A stretch of 64,000 nt of DNA from Vermamoeba vermiformis (lineage: Eukaryota > Tubulinea > Echinamoebida), in assembly GCA_045837725.1 (NCBI GenBank), contig JBEWZL010000260.1:656739-720738 (forward strand), given 5' to 3'. This document shows positions 48,346 to 60,000 of the stretch, piece after piece. The notes under the pieces were generated by a model. It was not told the origin of the DNA, ran no database searches, and was given only the letters and a program-made list of their open reading frames with translations. The translations under genes and the position numbers were made by a program. Within the stretch, counting starts at the first letter, position 1. The number at the start of each line of letters is the position of its first letter.

Positions 48346-50293
48346 CATGTAAGTTCGAACTAACTTTCAACTGCGATGTTCTAACTCGGTTTTAGGGCGA
48401 AGAAAACAATTAATATGGGACAGCTCATCGCTGTCAATGGTCTAGGAGGTCTAATATTCGGCTATAACACAGGTACTCCGCCCGTACAGTTTTTAATCAT
48501 TTTCTTAATTTATCAACAAAAATATTTGCTAGCAATGATTAATATAAATTCAATCTAGGTGTTATTGCCCTCGCATTATCGTATATTGCCGAGGAGTTCA
48601 ACTTGTCGTCTATTCTGCAAGGAGTTCTTACGGCGAGTATTCTCGTTGGTGCGTTGATTGGATCCGCTACGTCAGGTAAATTTCAACCCAAGCGAAATTG
48701 ATACTATTATTCCGCATATATACTTCATGTTTACTTAATTACTTTTGACTTATGCGCTTAATTAGGCATCATTTGCGATAAAATCGGTCGAAAGAAGACG
48801 ATCCTCATGCTGAGCATCATCACAATCGGCGGAGCAATCTTTTCCATGTTCTCGCCATTGTATGCCGTGCTCTGTGTTGCACGCGCAATCCTTGGATATG
48901 GTATGTGTCTCTCTTATCGGCAAAGTCCTCAATTTGGATCTGTTGCGTGATTTTTCGAGTTTTCTGAAGTCTAATCGCAATTATTTAATGAAATTATAGC
49001 TGTCGGCGCAGCATCAGTCGCGTGTCCAATGTACGTGTCGGAGATGGCAAAGGTTAAGCACCGCGGAAGATTGGGAATTGTATTTCAGATCGCGGTCACG
49101 CTCGGAATTTTCCTCGGTTATATTGTTCAATACGGCCTCAATCGCGGCAACATTCAAGGAGGTATGACAACGAGAATATTGTGGTGTTTTCGATAAATTT
49201 CTGACTTTGCAAAGATTGGTACTGGAACTGGCGAGCTGGATTTGGCATTGGAGCGGTGTTTGGCGTGGGCTGCCTGATCTTGTCGTTCCTCATTCCCGAG
49301 TCCGAGCATTGGCTCGAAGCTGTGCGCGTGGCCCGTGAAAATAACACGAAACACTCGTCGGGCTGGGGCACTTTCTTCAAGCCTCGCTACGGCAAGTTCG
49401 TGGGTCTCGGCTTTATGTTGGCTATCAGCTTGCAGTTGACTGGTGCGTAGATTCAGCACACGGTCAGCGTGCCTAGTTGCGGACTAACAGTTCCTTGTAG
49501 GTGTGAATGCCATTATGTACTACGCACCCAAGATTTTGACGGGCGCTGGCTTCAACATTGAGGACGTATTAACTTTGGTGCGTGCAATGAGTGCCTTCGT
49601 TATTGTTACTCATTTCTCACGTTACTATTCAATAGATCGTTGGTGCGTGGAACTTTGTCGTCACATTCTTCCCTCTGCTGCTCGTTGACCGCGCAGGTCG
49701 CAAGCCACTGATGATCGCTGGTCTCTCCATCATGTGCGGCAGTTTGATTCTCGTTGCAGCATCGTTCTTTGCCAAGGTAAGTCTTTCTATTATCTTACTA
49801 GTTTCGTGTATTCATACCATTCAGGATCCGTTTGCGAACGGCATTATCGCAATCGTGGGCATCGGTGTCTTCTTGTTTGGCTTCGAAACAGGTCCAGGGT
49901 ACGTCTGATATCTATTTCATGCTCAATTCGTGTGGCTAATCATGCGACAGAACTAATTTCTGGGTGCTCGTCAACGAAGTTTTCCCCAACGAAGTGCGTG
50001 CCGGTGCGAACAGTTTCATCAATATGTTGCAGTGGCTCTTGAACGTCGCGTTGGCTCTTGCATTCCCGCCACTTGTGGATGCTATCGGAGTCTCAAACAC
50101 TTTTTGGATCTTTGCAGGTATTGGAGTGCTGTGCTTGATCTACATTGTAATTTCAGTGAATGAAAGCAAGGGCAGTGAGCTCGGTAAGACAGATGTTGGT
50201 GGCTTGCACAAGAAGGATGGCAAGGCAGTGCACGCTGATATTGAAAATCCTGAGGTCAAAGCTGTTGATACTCCTGCACCTCAAGCTGCATAA
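48346..50293 (+). CDS. Sugar transporter (major facilitator superfamily, 12 TM)
   Basis: The start codon is split: AT (48346-48347), a GTAAGT intron, then G at 48396, giving MAKKTINMGQLIAVNGLGGL. Sugar-porter signatures follow in order: LIFGYNTGVIALAL, GALIGSATSGIICDKIGRKK, RAILGYAVGAASVACPMYVS EMAKVKHRG, FLIPESEHWL, ISLQLTGVNAIMYYAPKI, LLVDRAGRKPLMI, GFETGPGTNFWVLVNEVFPN EVRAG. The final PETKG reads VNESKG. The cytosolic tail is charged and ends in PAPQAA. About ten exons, around 510 residues. QLTGVN matches the QQxGxN-type substrate site with one Gln replaced by Leu. Probable plasma-membrane hexose/proton or facilitated transporter. Confidence 0.92.
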
Positions 50294-51449
50294 TCCATGT
50301 AAATAAATGCAAAATTTTGGTTTAATTGTTTGGTTGTGGCAATTGCTCTTAAACAAGCCACAGTTGACAGGGAATCTCCCTCACTGCCTTTTATTTATAG
50401 CTCAACAAGTAAGTTAGGCTACGCCCTGCGGTTAACCAACCAGTGCCACCAAAAACAAGCTTCCACAAGTGCCCTGTGGTAGTGATATTACATCTGTATA
50501 AATTTGCCACACATTTTTGTATGGCAGTTTCCAATTATTAAACAAAGAACCTGTTTTCTAGTTTCAAACATTGTTAGCTAGCTAAAGATATATATTTGGG
50601 TAACTACAATACCATTTTACTAGAATGACATGGACAATGTGTTTGGCATTATGGCATTGAGTAAAGAATGTCTGGCAACTTTGAGGCAAGTTCTTAAAGA
50701 CAATGAATGTTGTTGCAGTATCTACACAAAGAACCTTGAATTATCCACATTCACCAATGATGTCCAGTCACTGCCTCCTTTGGACGATAACTTTAACTGT
50801 CAAGAACAGTGTCATAGGTGGAAGAATTTTTTCAAGTTGCTTCAGGTTATGCTTGGTTTTATTGGTAGAGTGATCTAACCAAAGTAGAACAATCCAATGT
50901 GACCGTGTAAATGAAAAGCAGTCTACCAGCTTATTTGCGCTTGTGAAACTAAGTCTTATACCTATAGGTTGATTTTAGAGGGTATTCAAGTGTGCTGTAT
51001 TTTATTTAAGGATTTGGTCTCTTGGTTTGATTGGTGATAATCGTGCGTTCAACAAAAGTTAGCTTGTTAGAACGAGCGACCAGTACGGAAATACATCTTG
51101 ATGGTTATACCATCGATCAGAAACAAGATACCTAGGAAATTTGTGTTTATTCTCACATCCATCAAAGCATCAAACTCTCTCTATGACAATGTGGAGTTTC
51201 CAGAGGGTGATTATGGTGCTTGTCCACAATTCCCAGAGTGGCCTTAGACAACAATGGCCCAACTACAATTTATCAGCTGCCCAAAACTAAGCAAGTGAAT
51301 CCCCCACCAGCTCCAGATCCAGCAGAGCAACCAGCAGCAAAGAAGGCAAAGGAGAATTGACAATTGTTTTTTTATATAAAAATGTAGTTTAGGCCTCATT
51401 TCTGTTGTGCAATACAAATGCACAGTGGTGATTCCACTGGATTTCGCAG
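50294..51449. other. Gene-poor stretch with possible degraded gene
   Basis: Composition shifts from here on. A 82-residue frame at 50630-50878 (MDNVFGIMALSKECLATLRQ) and a broken frame at about 51150-51360 (FPEGDYGACPQFPEWP, then after a frame change NNGPTTIYQLPKTKQVNPPP and a Lys-rich end AAKKAKEN) may be remnants of one host gene. No known family. Confidence 0.3.
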
Positions 51450-52956
51450 GAGAGTTTAAACGAGCTCCTCAAAGAAATTGGCTGTGCCGAGTGCCAATAC
51501 GACGTACCTTTCTTCTCCCAATGCATCTCTGCGGAATCACCGATAGTGCGAGTCCCAGTCGAGCCAATCCAAGGTAAATCCAAACGTTGTTCGCCTAATA
51601 GTTTCTTACGGTTAACAATAGGAACTGCGACTGTCCCCGAGCAGAACAAACACCTGGAAATCGATTTCATCCCTGGCTGTAACGGAGTTGGCTACGAGTG
51701 CTTTCATCTTCCCTCCTTCTTAGCACGACATCCTGTGCACAACAAAAATAAGAGAAGTGGAGAAAACCTGCCGCAGCCCGATACTAAGCGGCGACGAACC
51801 GAGAAAGCAACTACAGAAGTTGGCGGCGATGGCTCAAGCGCAGACAACTAATCCAGTCATTCTGCGATCAAGATCGATTTGTTCACCTTACCAGCATCGC
51901 CGATTCAAAGTCCAGGATTTTTTAATGACGAAATACCGGTATGTATTCCACACTGGCTTTGACCTTGGCTGACCATTCTTCAACAGACTTCCCCGAGCAA
52001 TCCTGCTTCACCCATCCAACTCACTTCGCCGATCCAACTCACAGACACGATTGCTACCGTCACAAACCCTGCTAAACCACCGCTTCCCCACGCAATACAG
52101 CTCAAAGGTAAGGCTTAGTTCATTACTGAACCTACTAACACCAAGTTCAGTCACCCCGCGAGTCCAATTTTCGTTAGTGCACGGCCTTTGCTTAGTAGGC
52201 AAACCTCTCCTATTTCAGGATGCTCAAGGCGATCGATTTTGTCGTTTACAAGCTGAGGATTGTATTATTAGTCTCTCCGAGCTTGGTACAATCAACCTTG
52301 TCAACCAACTTGCTTGCCGAGAATTCTCCTTTGTCCGCGTGAAGTTTTCCCCGACGGGCTTGTCCATGACTAAACATGCTGTGCAGTTGTAAGTACTATA
52401 TTCAAATATTTAATGATAATAACTAATAGTTACCACTAGCATTCAACGTTTACGGGTTCTTTGCTTCGAGGACGTGGATCCGGAACTCGTTGCAAAGCTA
52501 TGTCCTGTACTTTACCCTTCTCTTCGCGCTTTGACGATCAAGGGCATAGTACAGCCACTGGCAGTCTATGCATTTCCCTCCTTCAAGTGGCATAACTTGC
52601 GATTTCTTCATTTGGCAAGCGACACATGGGTACTGCCACTTTTCCAAGCAATGGGCGCGTCAGTTGCCGAAGTTCTCAATATGCTCTTTGTCTTGGCTCC
52701 AAACCTGATGGGTTTGCGGTTGCCAATTCCAAAAGAGGACGATACGAAAACGTCTTGGGAGATTTGTCTGACGGGTGTCAACTTCCCGCCTGAATTTCTC
52801 CTTTTGGAACTCGAATCACACTGCCCCGGAGTCTACATCGACTTACGCGACCTCGATCAACTACCTTTGCGGCATCTATGCCTGGTCAACATTATAGTAT
52901 TTATTAGGTTACTACAGTTTAGGGTTTCGCGTTCTGAAGGGCAAATAACACCCTAG
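51450..52956 (+). CDS. LRR-like protein of unknown function, 5' end uncertain
   Basis: Exons with consensus junctions: 51450-51573 (ESLNELLKEIGCAECQYDVP), 51622 onward (GTATVPEQNKHLEIDFIPGC), a Ser/Pro/Leu-rich exon (TSPSNPASPIQLTSPIQLTD), then VTPRVQFSLVHGLCLVGKPL up to about 52388, and a last exon from about 52440. The last exon has leucine-rich units: IQRLRVLCFEDVDPELVAKL, YPSLRALTIKGIVQPLAVYA, LAPNLMGLRLPIPKEDD and DLDQLPLRHLCLVNIIV. A basic patch (DTKRRRTEK) may be a nuclear signal. The join near 51.85 kb is unresolved and the start codon unknown. The gene stops 12 bp before a 41-bp repeat array. Confidence 0.5.
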
Positions 52957-52968
52957 CACTGCAGAACA

Positions 52969-53395
52969 GGGGTGTAGTCCTTGAAACTACGCCCTTGCAA
53001 ACCAGAATGGGGGTGTAGTCCTCGAAACTACGCCCTTGCAAACCAGAACGGGGGTGTAGTCCTCGAAACTACGCCCTTGTGAACTAGAATGGGGGTGTAG
53101 TCCTCGAAACTACGCCCTTGCAAACCAGAACGGGGGTGTAGTCCTCAAAACTACGCCCTTGTGAACTAGAACAGGGGCGTAGTCCTCGAAACTACGCCCT
53201 TGCAAACCAGAACAAGGGTGTAGTCCTCGAAACTACGCCCTTGTGAACTAGAATGGGGGTGTAGTCCTCAAAACTACGCCCTTGTGACCTTGAATGGGGC
53301 GTAGTCCTCGAAACTACACCCTCACAAGCCAGAACAGGGGTGTAGTCCTTGAAACTACACCCTTACAAGCTAGAACAAGGGTGTAGCCTTCAAAC
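52969..53395. repeat. 41-bp tandem repeat, each unit a hairpin (about 10.5 copies)
   Basis: The unit reads GGGGTGTAGTCCTCGAAACT then ACGCCCTTG plus a 12-nt spacer. The arms GTGTAGT and ACTACGCCC pair (with G-U) around CCTCGAA. Spacers alternate between CAAACCAGAA and TGAACTAGAA types in the central copies, so the array may have grown as an 82-bp dimer. Confidence 0.95.
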
Positions 53396-54199
53396 TCAGG
53401 GACATAACTATCTGCGTCTTATTTATTTACTGTGCACAACTGGTTGCGCGACCAGCTGGACACAGGCAAGGAAGTGACAGGGCACAGAGTGCAACGAGAG
53501 AGTGCCCAAGCCAGTCACAGAGGCAGAGAGCATGAGTGCCAGCAAGGAACAGCAAACAAAGTGATGTGTGGTGAGAGCTCATGACACGGTGTGCAATCAG
53601 GCTTGACGAGCAGCTTGCTGCAGTGTGCACAGTGGTGCATGCAGTGTCATCAGCATGCAGTGCGCTGTCACTGCTTAACTGTCACTGCTTAACTGTCACG
53701 TGTGATGCGCAGTGCGGCAGTGAATGTGAACAGCGTGCTCGACCAGCTCGATGAACTTGCACTGCTCGGCCAATGGGTGCGCTGGGCAATGCTACCGGCG
53801 TGAGGTTAGTGCTGGAACTAGTATGCGTACACATCATTCGACGCACCTGCTATGCTTTCACGGGCCTTGGCTGGCGATGCCGGTGTCGAGTAATTCTTGA
53901 TATCTGTTGTGGAAGTACACTTGGCCTTGGTGCTGTGGCTCTTGGCCTATGCGCGCCGTGTGCGTATAGTGGCATCAAAGCGATTCTAGGTTGTGTATCG
54001 GGCTTGACGTGTCATAAAACGTTGCACGCATCGGGTCAGATTCGTGATCGAGGTAAAATCTACTTGACTTACCTCTTGCAGGTTGCTTGTAGCTATCTGG
54101 CGGTCATGCTGAAGCTTGCAGAACGTGTGGTGCTTATATGGAGGCTAGCTACACTATACAAACGATAAAAATTAGATGCCTCGCATCTGAAAATTATGA
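53396..54199. other. GC-richer unique sequence
   Basis: Long frames on both strands (53427-53630 minus, 53773-54168 plus) lack codon-like composition or motifs. A short duplicated CACTGCTTAACTGT occurs near 53670-53700. No gene supported. Confidence 0.4.
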
Positions 54200-54209
54200 T
54201 TTAAAATTT

Positions 54210-54830
54210 TTTCCCTTACCTCATGCCGCACTTGTTGGCTAGCACCTTAAAAGCATGACCCTTTGAATTAATTATGTCGTAGGTGCAGTCCCTACGCAGC
54301 AGTGAGCTCGAAGAACAACTGCGTGTGATCAGCAGTGACAGATCGGCCGAAAAACCTTTCCTAAAAATTAATTTAAATTCTCCCCTGAGTTATTAATTAA
54401 GCAACTCACCTCAGCGTACTAAGCACTGTACGAGCACGTATTGGGCCACCAGACAGTCAATCTCGGCACAACCGAAATATTACTTGCCGCGTGAAACGCG
54501 TATGTTGCGTTCAATAAATAAAAAAACAACTACATAAAATTAATTACACAACCATTGTGGTGATCGTGTTAGTAGGTATTTTTAAGCTAACGGTTTAGCG
54601 TGCAAATTTGTCAGCGTGCCAGGATTTATCCCAGCACAAACAATTTTTGGCAGCACGTGCTGTTCGACACACGTCGGTTTTCGCGGTCGACACGCGTCGG
54701 TTTTCATTCTGTTGACTAAATAAGGAAGTGACCGTTGCATTAAACTTCGACAGATCAACCACAAGGGTCGATTTATTTATTTATTGTTATTACAGCATAT
54801 ACAGTAACGCGCCACGGCATCAGAGAAGAG
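54210..54830. repeat. 0.6-kb module, copy 1
   Basis: Shares ordered blocks with 56290-56850: TTAGATGCC.CGCATCTGAAA, the GCACTGTACGAGCAC block, GTGCCAGGATTTATCCCAGC, CACGTGCTGTTCGAC, CGTCGGTTTTC, GGAAGTGACCGTTGCA and the ACAGATC.ACCACAAGGGTCG hairpin, then ACGCGCCACGGCATCAGAG. Copies are about 2.05 kb apart in direct orientation. Confidence 0.85.
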
Positions 54831-54985
54831 AAATGATGATAGAAAGAGTGAAATTTCATTGTGAATCTGATGGAGAATGAGTGAAAATGATTGAATTTGA
54901 TTGAAATTGCAATGAAATTACAGTCAAATTGCATTGAATTAGCATCGAATTACAATAGAATGATGTTGTAGTCTAGTCACTCTTC

Positions 54986-55129
54986 GAGCGCCACAGAGGT
55001 ATGAGAATAGCAAACGAAATCTCATTGGAAGTAATGCACTCTTTGAGCGCCACAGAGGTATCGATTTCGATCTTTTAAATCAAAAATACAGTAATGTAGG
55101 CTATATCACTTGAGGCGCCACAGAGGTAT
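54986..55129. repeat. Three copies of GCGCCACAGAGGTAT
   Basis: At 54986-55002, 55045-55061 and 55112-55129, spaced about 60-67 bp, within A/T-rich sequence that itself has GAAATTGCAATGAAATTAC-like short iterations just upstream. Confidence 0.8.
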
Positions 55130-55433
55130 TGATAGTCAAATTCATATATACTGTAGGGCCTGGCCATATAGGGCTAGCCCTGAAAAACCATGATATGTTG
55201 GAAAACTTCAAAATAAAAACAACACACTAGTAAAACTTGGCAAATTTTTTATTTACAAATTACTCATACAAAAATGAGCTGAGGCAGAGGCAGATGTGGC
55301 TGGTGTGGGCATCCCAAGGCTTGTCTGCACCAGGTCAAGGGCCATGAAACGTGGCTGATAGACATGCACCAATAATTACCTAAACAATTAGCTGTTTAGT
55401 TAAAAGTTGTTCAAAACAGCTAAGTCCTCATAC

Positions 55434-55935
55434 ATCGTCTCCATGTGGAGACGACCTCCAAAAAAACAAAGTCGTAGGAGGTCGTCTCCCTAAGGAGACG
55501 ATGTATGAAAATAATAAAGTCCGGCAGAGGTCGTCTCCCTATGGAGACGATGTCGGAAAAAACTAAGTCCTAAACTAACTTACCTTTGGCCAGTTGTGGT
55601 ATGCCTCAATGCACCGAAGGTTGTACAACGGCACCACAGAGCGAAAGGTACCAGCTGAACGAGCAGGACTTGGGAAATTCGTCAAGCCCTAAACAAACAA
55701 GAGTTCAGTCAGATGCCGCGCCGAAAATTAATTTAAAAAATTTAATGCGAGTCCTAGGAGGTCGTCTCCTCCACAAAGACAATCTACGAAAAAAACGAAG
55801 TCCTAGGGGGTCGTCTCCATCGCGGAGACGATCTATGAAAAAAAATTTAGTCCAAGGAGGTCGTCTCCATCACGGAGACGATCTATGAAAAAAACTAAGT
55901 CCTAAAGGGTCGTCTCCATCGTGGAGACGATGCCT
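55434..55935. repeat. Seven TCGTCTCC-N4-GGAGACGA hairpins in two clusters
   Basis: Cluster 1 (55434-55555) has three copies, the first inverted relative to the others; cluster 2 (55755-55935) has four, one degraded. Each unit is about 60 bp, with a perfect 8-bp stem, a changing 4-nt loop (CTAA, CTAT, ATCG, ATCA) and a conserved flank of A-run plus CTAAGTCCTAGG. On the minus strand each cluster lies inside an apparent intron. Confidence 0.92.
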
Positions 55936-56289
55936 GAAATATCTAAGTCCAAACAAACTTACCCTAGGCCATAATGGTTACTGAGTTGTATTGCACCGTG
56001 GCAGACCATAGAGCGAAAGGAAACAGCTGAACGCAGCAGTTTAGCCAAATGTAGTTGAGTTTAAGTAAATTGCTTGCTTACCGTAATATCCACGTGTGAG
56101 AATTAATTGCCAAGCTTGGCAAACTTGCAGGACTTAGGAGATTTGTTAATCAGATGCGAAAAAATTAATTCGAACAGCTTACCTAGCGCTGGAGGCTTAG
56201 TCACGGAGGGCAGCAATACACTAAAGTGTGTAATAACGCGCTGTGTAGTTCATGAGCGTCAGCTCCCTACACGAATGGTGAATGTTAGA

Positions 56290-56850
56290 TGCCGCGCATC
56301 TGAAATACGGATTTAAATTTTTTTTGCTTACCGAATGCTCTGTACTGCAAGCGAAAGTATGACCGATCAGCTGTAAAACTAAAATTAAAAATTAATTCTG
56401 CCTGAATTATTCTTCAGGTTATGGAAACTCACCTCCGAATACGCACTGTACGAGTACATAATGGGCAGCAGACAGCCGATCGGCACACCGGGTAACCTTG
56501 GCACACGAAAGCAGTTGCGTTGCGGGCAACAACTCAATAAACAAGAAGATAAAAATAAATAAAACTAATTATGACCATTGTGGTTGTCTTGGTGTTCATG
56601 AGAATTAATGAAAATGATTTCGTGTGTTGAAATTGTTTCGCCGTGCCAGGATTTATCCCAGCACAAACATTTTTTGGCGGCACGTGCTGTTCGACGCACG
56701 TCGGTTTTCACTGTCGAAGTCGGTTTTCGGCAGTAATGACTAAATACGGAAGTGACCGTTGCAATTTACGGAAAAAGCTTTGACAGATCGACCACAAGGG
56801 TCGAGTTATTATTTATTACAGCTGAAAGCAACGTGCCGCGGCATCAGAGC
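56290..56850. repeat. 0.6-kb module, copy 2
   Basis: Direct repeat of 54210-54830 with the same block order and many substitutions, so an old duplication. It ends close to the point where plus-strand exons begin. Confidence 0.85.
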
Positions 56851-57060
56851 CGTTCCAGCGCGAGTTATTTGGATCGAGAGCTGATGCGAAAACGGTCGAG
56901 CCGTGTTATTTCGTTAGCAATTTGTCCGCTATCAGATGACTCGTTGGCCGCATCGAAATAATTAGTAAGCTATTTTATTTTAATAAAAATAACGAATATG
57001 ATGCAATGAACGCGGCTTTTTGAAATTTAAATTCAACATAAAAAAAATTAATTTATATTC

Positions 57061-60000
57061 GGATCGAGCTTTCCACTCGAACCAAAGTTAAATAATTATT
57101 TACATTATCGTTTATATATTTATTAATCGTAATTTTGCAGGTTTTTATGAAGAAGGCACGGACCCAGACCGGCTGAGCCGATCGAAAACTCGATCCGTGA
57201 CATGCCAAAGTTTTCTTGACCGGTAAGTGCATTTGGATAGTTAAATATCTAATATTCGACAATCTAACTTTATTTATTTAGGCCTTGAGTGAACACGAGA
57301 ACGGATCTAGATCGCGATCTTCACGCGATAAAAAATTTACATCTAAGGGTAAGTTAGAAATATTAATGGTATAAATCGATAGTATTATAGTAGTACTAAC
57401 GTTTTATCGACCTTGCGAGCGTCAACAATTTCCATTTAAAGAATAAGACATCGATGGTAAGTTTATAATAATAATCACAAAGCCAAGTACTAACGAGTTG
57501 TATTAGTAGGAATGCTCCCACGAACGTTCGAGCCTGATGAAGTTGATCAAGAAGTACGGGCTCGATCCGATAAATTTTGCTTGACGCGACCACGAACGCT
57601 TAAGAGTAAGTAAATTGCATTATAAAACGTATTTAACAATTATTTTAATATCTGTTTATTGTTTAGTTGGCCTGATTACGCGTTAATATTGACTAATGGA
57701 TTCACGAATTAGCGAAGAATATCAGCGCGGTGGTCAATAGGTAAGTTAATTTACGCTTTAAGTATTATATATAATCAATAATTAACTCTTTGATATTGCT
57801 AGAGTTGATGCGTGATTGCTTTCATCGCAGATGCGGGATCTCAGACCGCTAATAATCTCACAGGTAAGTCTCATTATTGTATATTATGAATACTAACGTT
57901 ATTTTACTACTAATTAGAAATGTGTGAAGGGTTATTTACGAGAACAGACGCTAAGATCGAGCACCACAGCTCAAGATAAATTTTCACGTAGCACATTGAT
58001 CGCGCTACAAGTAAGTTAAATAATTGTTATATTATTATATTAAAGTACTAATATCGTTTATTATACAGAGCAATTGGTTGATTCCAATTTGCGTGGATTC
58101 GGGAACGCGATCTGGTGCCCGAATTTCAGACATTGATAGTGCTAAAAGTAAGTAGAACGTGTTTAAATAACATATCATACTTATTGATATTGTTTTTATT
58201 TCAGGTAAGAGCACGTTGGCTATTTTTACGATCGTTGAAGGCGCGATCTGACGCGAGCATTATTTTTGATTCATGTCAAATTACGGACCCGTAAGTAGCA
58301 TAAACCAATCAATCGTATATGCTAATATAATATTTTAAATCAGAGTCGCTGAATTCGGTGACATTACGTAGAAAGCGGATCCGCAACTTAACCGGATTCG
58401 TGACACGAAAACAAAGTTGGAAGCGTTAAGGTAAGTTTATTTAGGCTATTAGTCATTTTAATACTTTTACTAACTCTTCTATGAGTATTTTCAAGGAGGA
58501 ATTTGTTTATCCTCAGGGCCCGCGTTAATCCCTTATAGTCAGCGCGATTAATTGCTTGATAAGGTAATTGCTTCCTCTAAATATTATTGTTGTTTTATTT
58601 ACTCATACGTACTATGGTCAGGTCGTTTCACGGTATACTGGCTCTTTCCGTTCGTGTCCCACTGGGTCGGTAACTTGATGGCGAGTTCGGATGCGTTGGA
58701 CGCATCAGAATAGTTGGTAAGGTCAATTGTAATAATAATTACAATCAATAAGACGCAGGGAATGCGTCAATTTAAAATTTGAAATTACACGTACGGATCG
58801 AGCTTCGTGCTCGTATAAAATTGAAATTGTTATTCATTTGTTATTATAACAATATGTTAATCCTTCTTTTATTTGTTCAGAACTAACGCGCGAGCTCTAA
58901 ATCAAGCGTGAATCAATTTATATATCATATTCATGGCCGGTAGCGAATCAAGCGTAAGTAGATTAAATCTTGTATTTTATTGTTATTTAATATTCTAACA
59001 TGGTTTATTTAGGATTTGGAATTTCACGATGATGGATCTTGAACGCGATCTTCTCGCGTTAACAGATCAATTACATCGACAGTAATTGACCGGTAAGTAT
59101 TCCCAGCACTAGATATCGAGCAACACTAACGTTTTGTTTAATCAGAAATGGGCAGTGCAAGCACTCAGTAAAATTAACAAGATCGAGATCAGGTTACATC
59201 TCGATCCTTGAAAATTTATATGGCGTGCATCTATTACTCTGAAGGTGAGTAATGCCCTTGTTTATTTATACTTTAACTCATTGATACTAATTAGATGTCT
59301 TGGGAAATGACATGGAGCTGGGGCCGGAGATCGGGTAGCGACATCCCGATCTCTCAGAAGTTCAGTGACGCATCGATCGCGTCAAAAGTAAGTAAAATGC
59401 TTTAAAATTAAATATAAAAGCCAATATTAATGATTATTCTTATTTAGGATTTATTCGGCTGAGATCATCGGATCGATCACTCGATTGCTTTTGAATTAAT
59501 GCTGCGCATCAATTGCACCGAAAGTAAGTCCAAAGCGCACATTTATAAAATATGATATTAATATCTTTATTATAGTTTGATAGCACGAGACTTAGCAGAA
59601 GCAGTGCACGGGATCTGACCAGTGCCTGCTTAATTTTCACGGTAGACGAAGATTCAATTACACGTAAGTAATAGATGGCGATTAAATTATATATTGACTA
59701 ATAGAATATTACAATAGATTGGCTAAAAGAAGCGGCGAAGAAGTGGCGAAGAAATTTGATCCGCAACTTCAGCGGATTTGCAACCGGAAACTTAGCCCGT
59801 GGTAATTGGTACGTGATTTTACGTTTAATTTTATATTCACAATCAATTCATTAATGTTATTAGAGAATGGATCCCAGAGCGGCTGTACTCGGATCTTGGC
59901 TGTTTTAGAACACAATTCATACGAGCCACGTTTTAAATTAAAAAATTGTAATTAGGTCTTAGGACCAAGCAATAAAAATTGTCAATTCACTTGTACATGT

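Larger units (their letters stand above)
54200..56480 (-). ncRNA. Putative spliced noncoding transcript on the minus strand with hairpin-bearing introns
   Basis: Consensus minus-strand donors (GTAAGT, GTAAGC, GTAAGG or GTGAGT) occur next to about 54230, 54412, 55583, 55962, 56084, 56180, 56330 and 56434, with matching branch and acceptor signals. One clear exon is 55584-55688; its homologue is about 55963-56028. No exon set gives an open frame. The introns following these two exons carry tandem TCGTCTCC hairpins. Transcription is inferred from splice signals only. Confidence 0.45.

Noticed and set aside
52969-53395. CRISPR-like array
   Set aside because: Spacers are repeats of two types, not unique, and the genome is eukaryotic.
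53427-54168. Two frames of 67 and 131 residues in the GC-richer stretch
   Set aside because: No motif, biased composition (Cys, Leu, Ala) and no splice context; likely chance.
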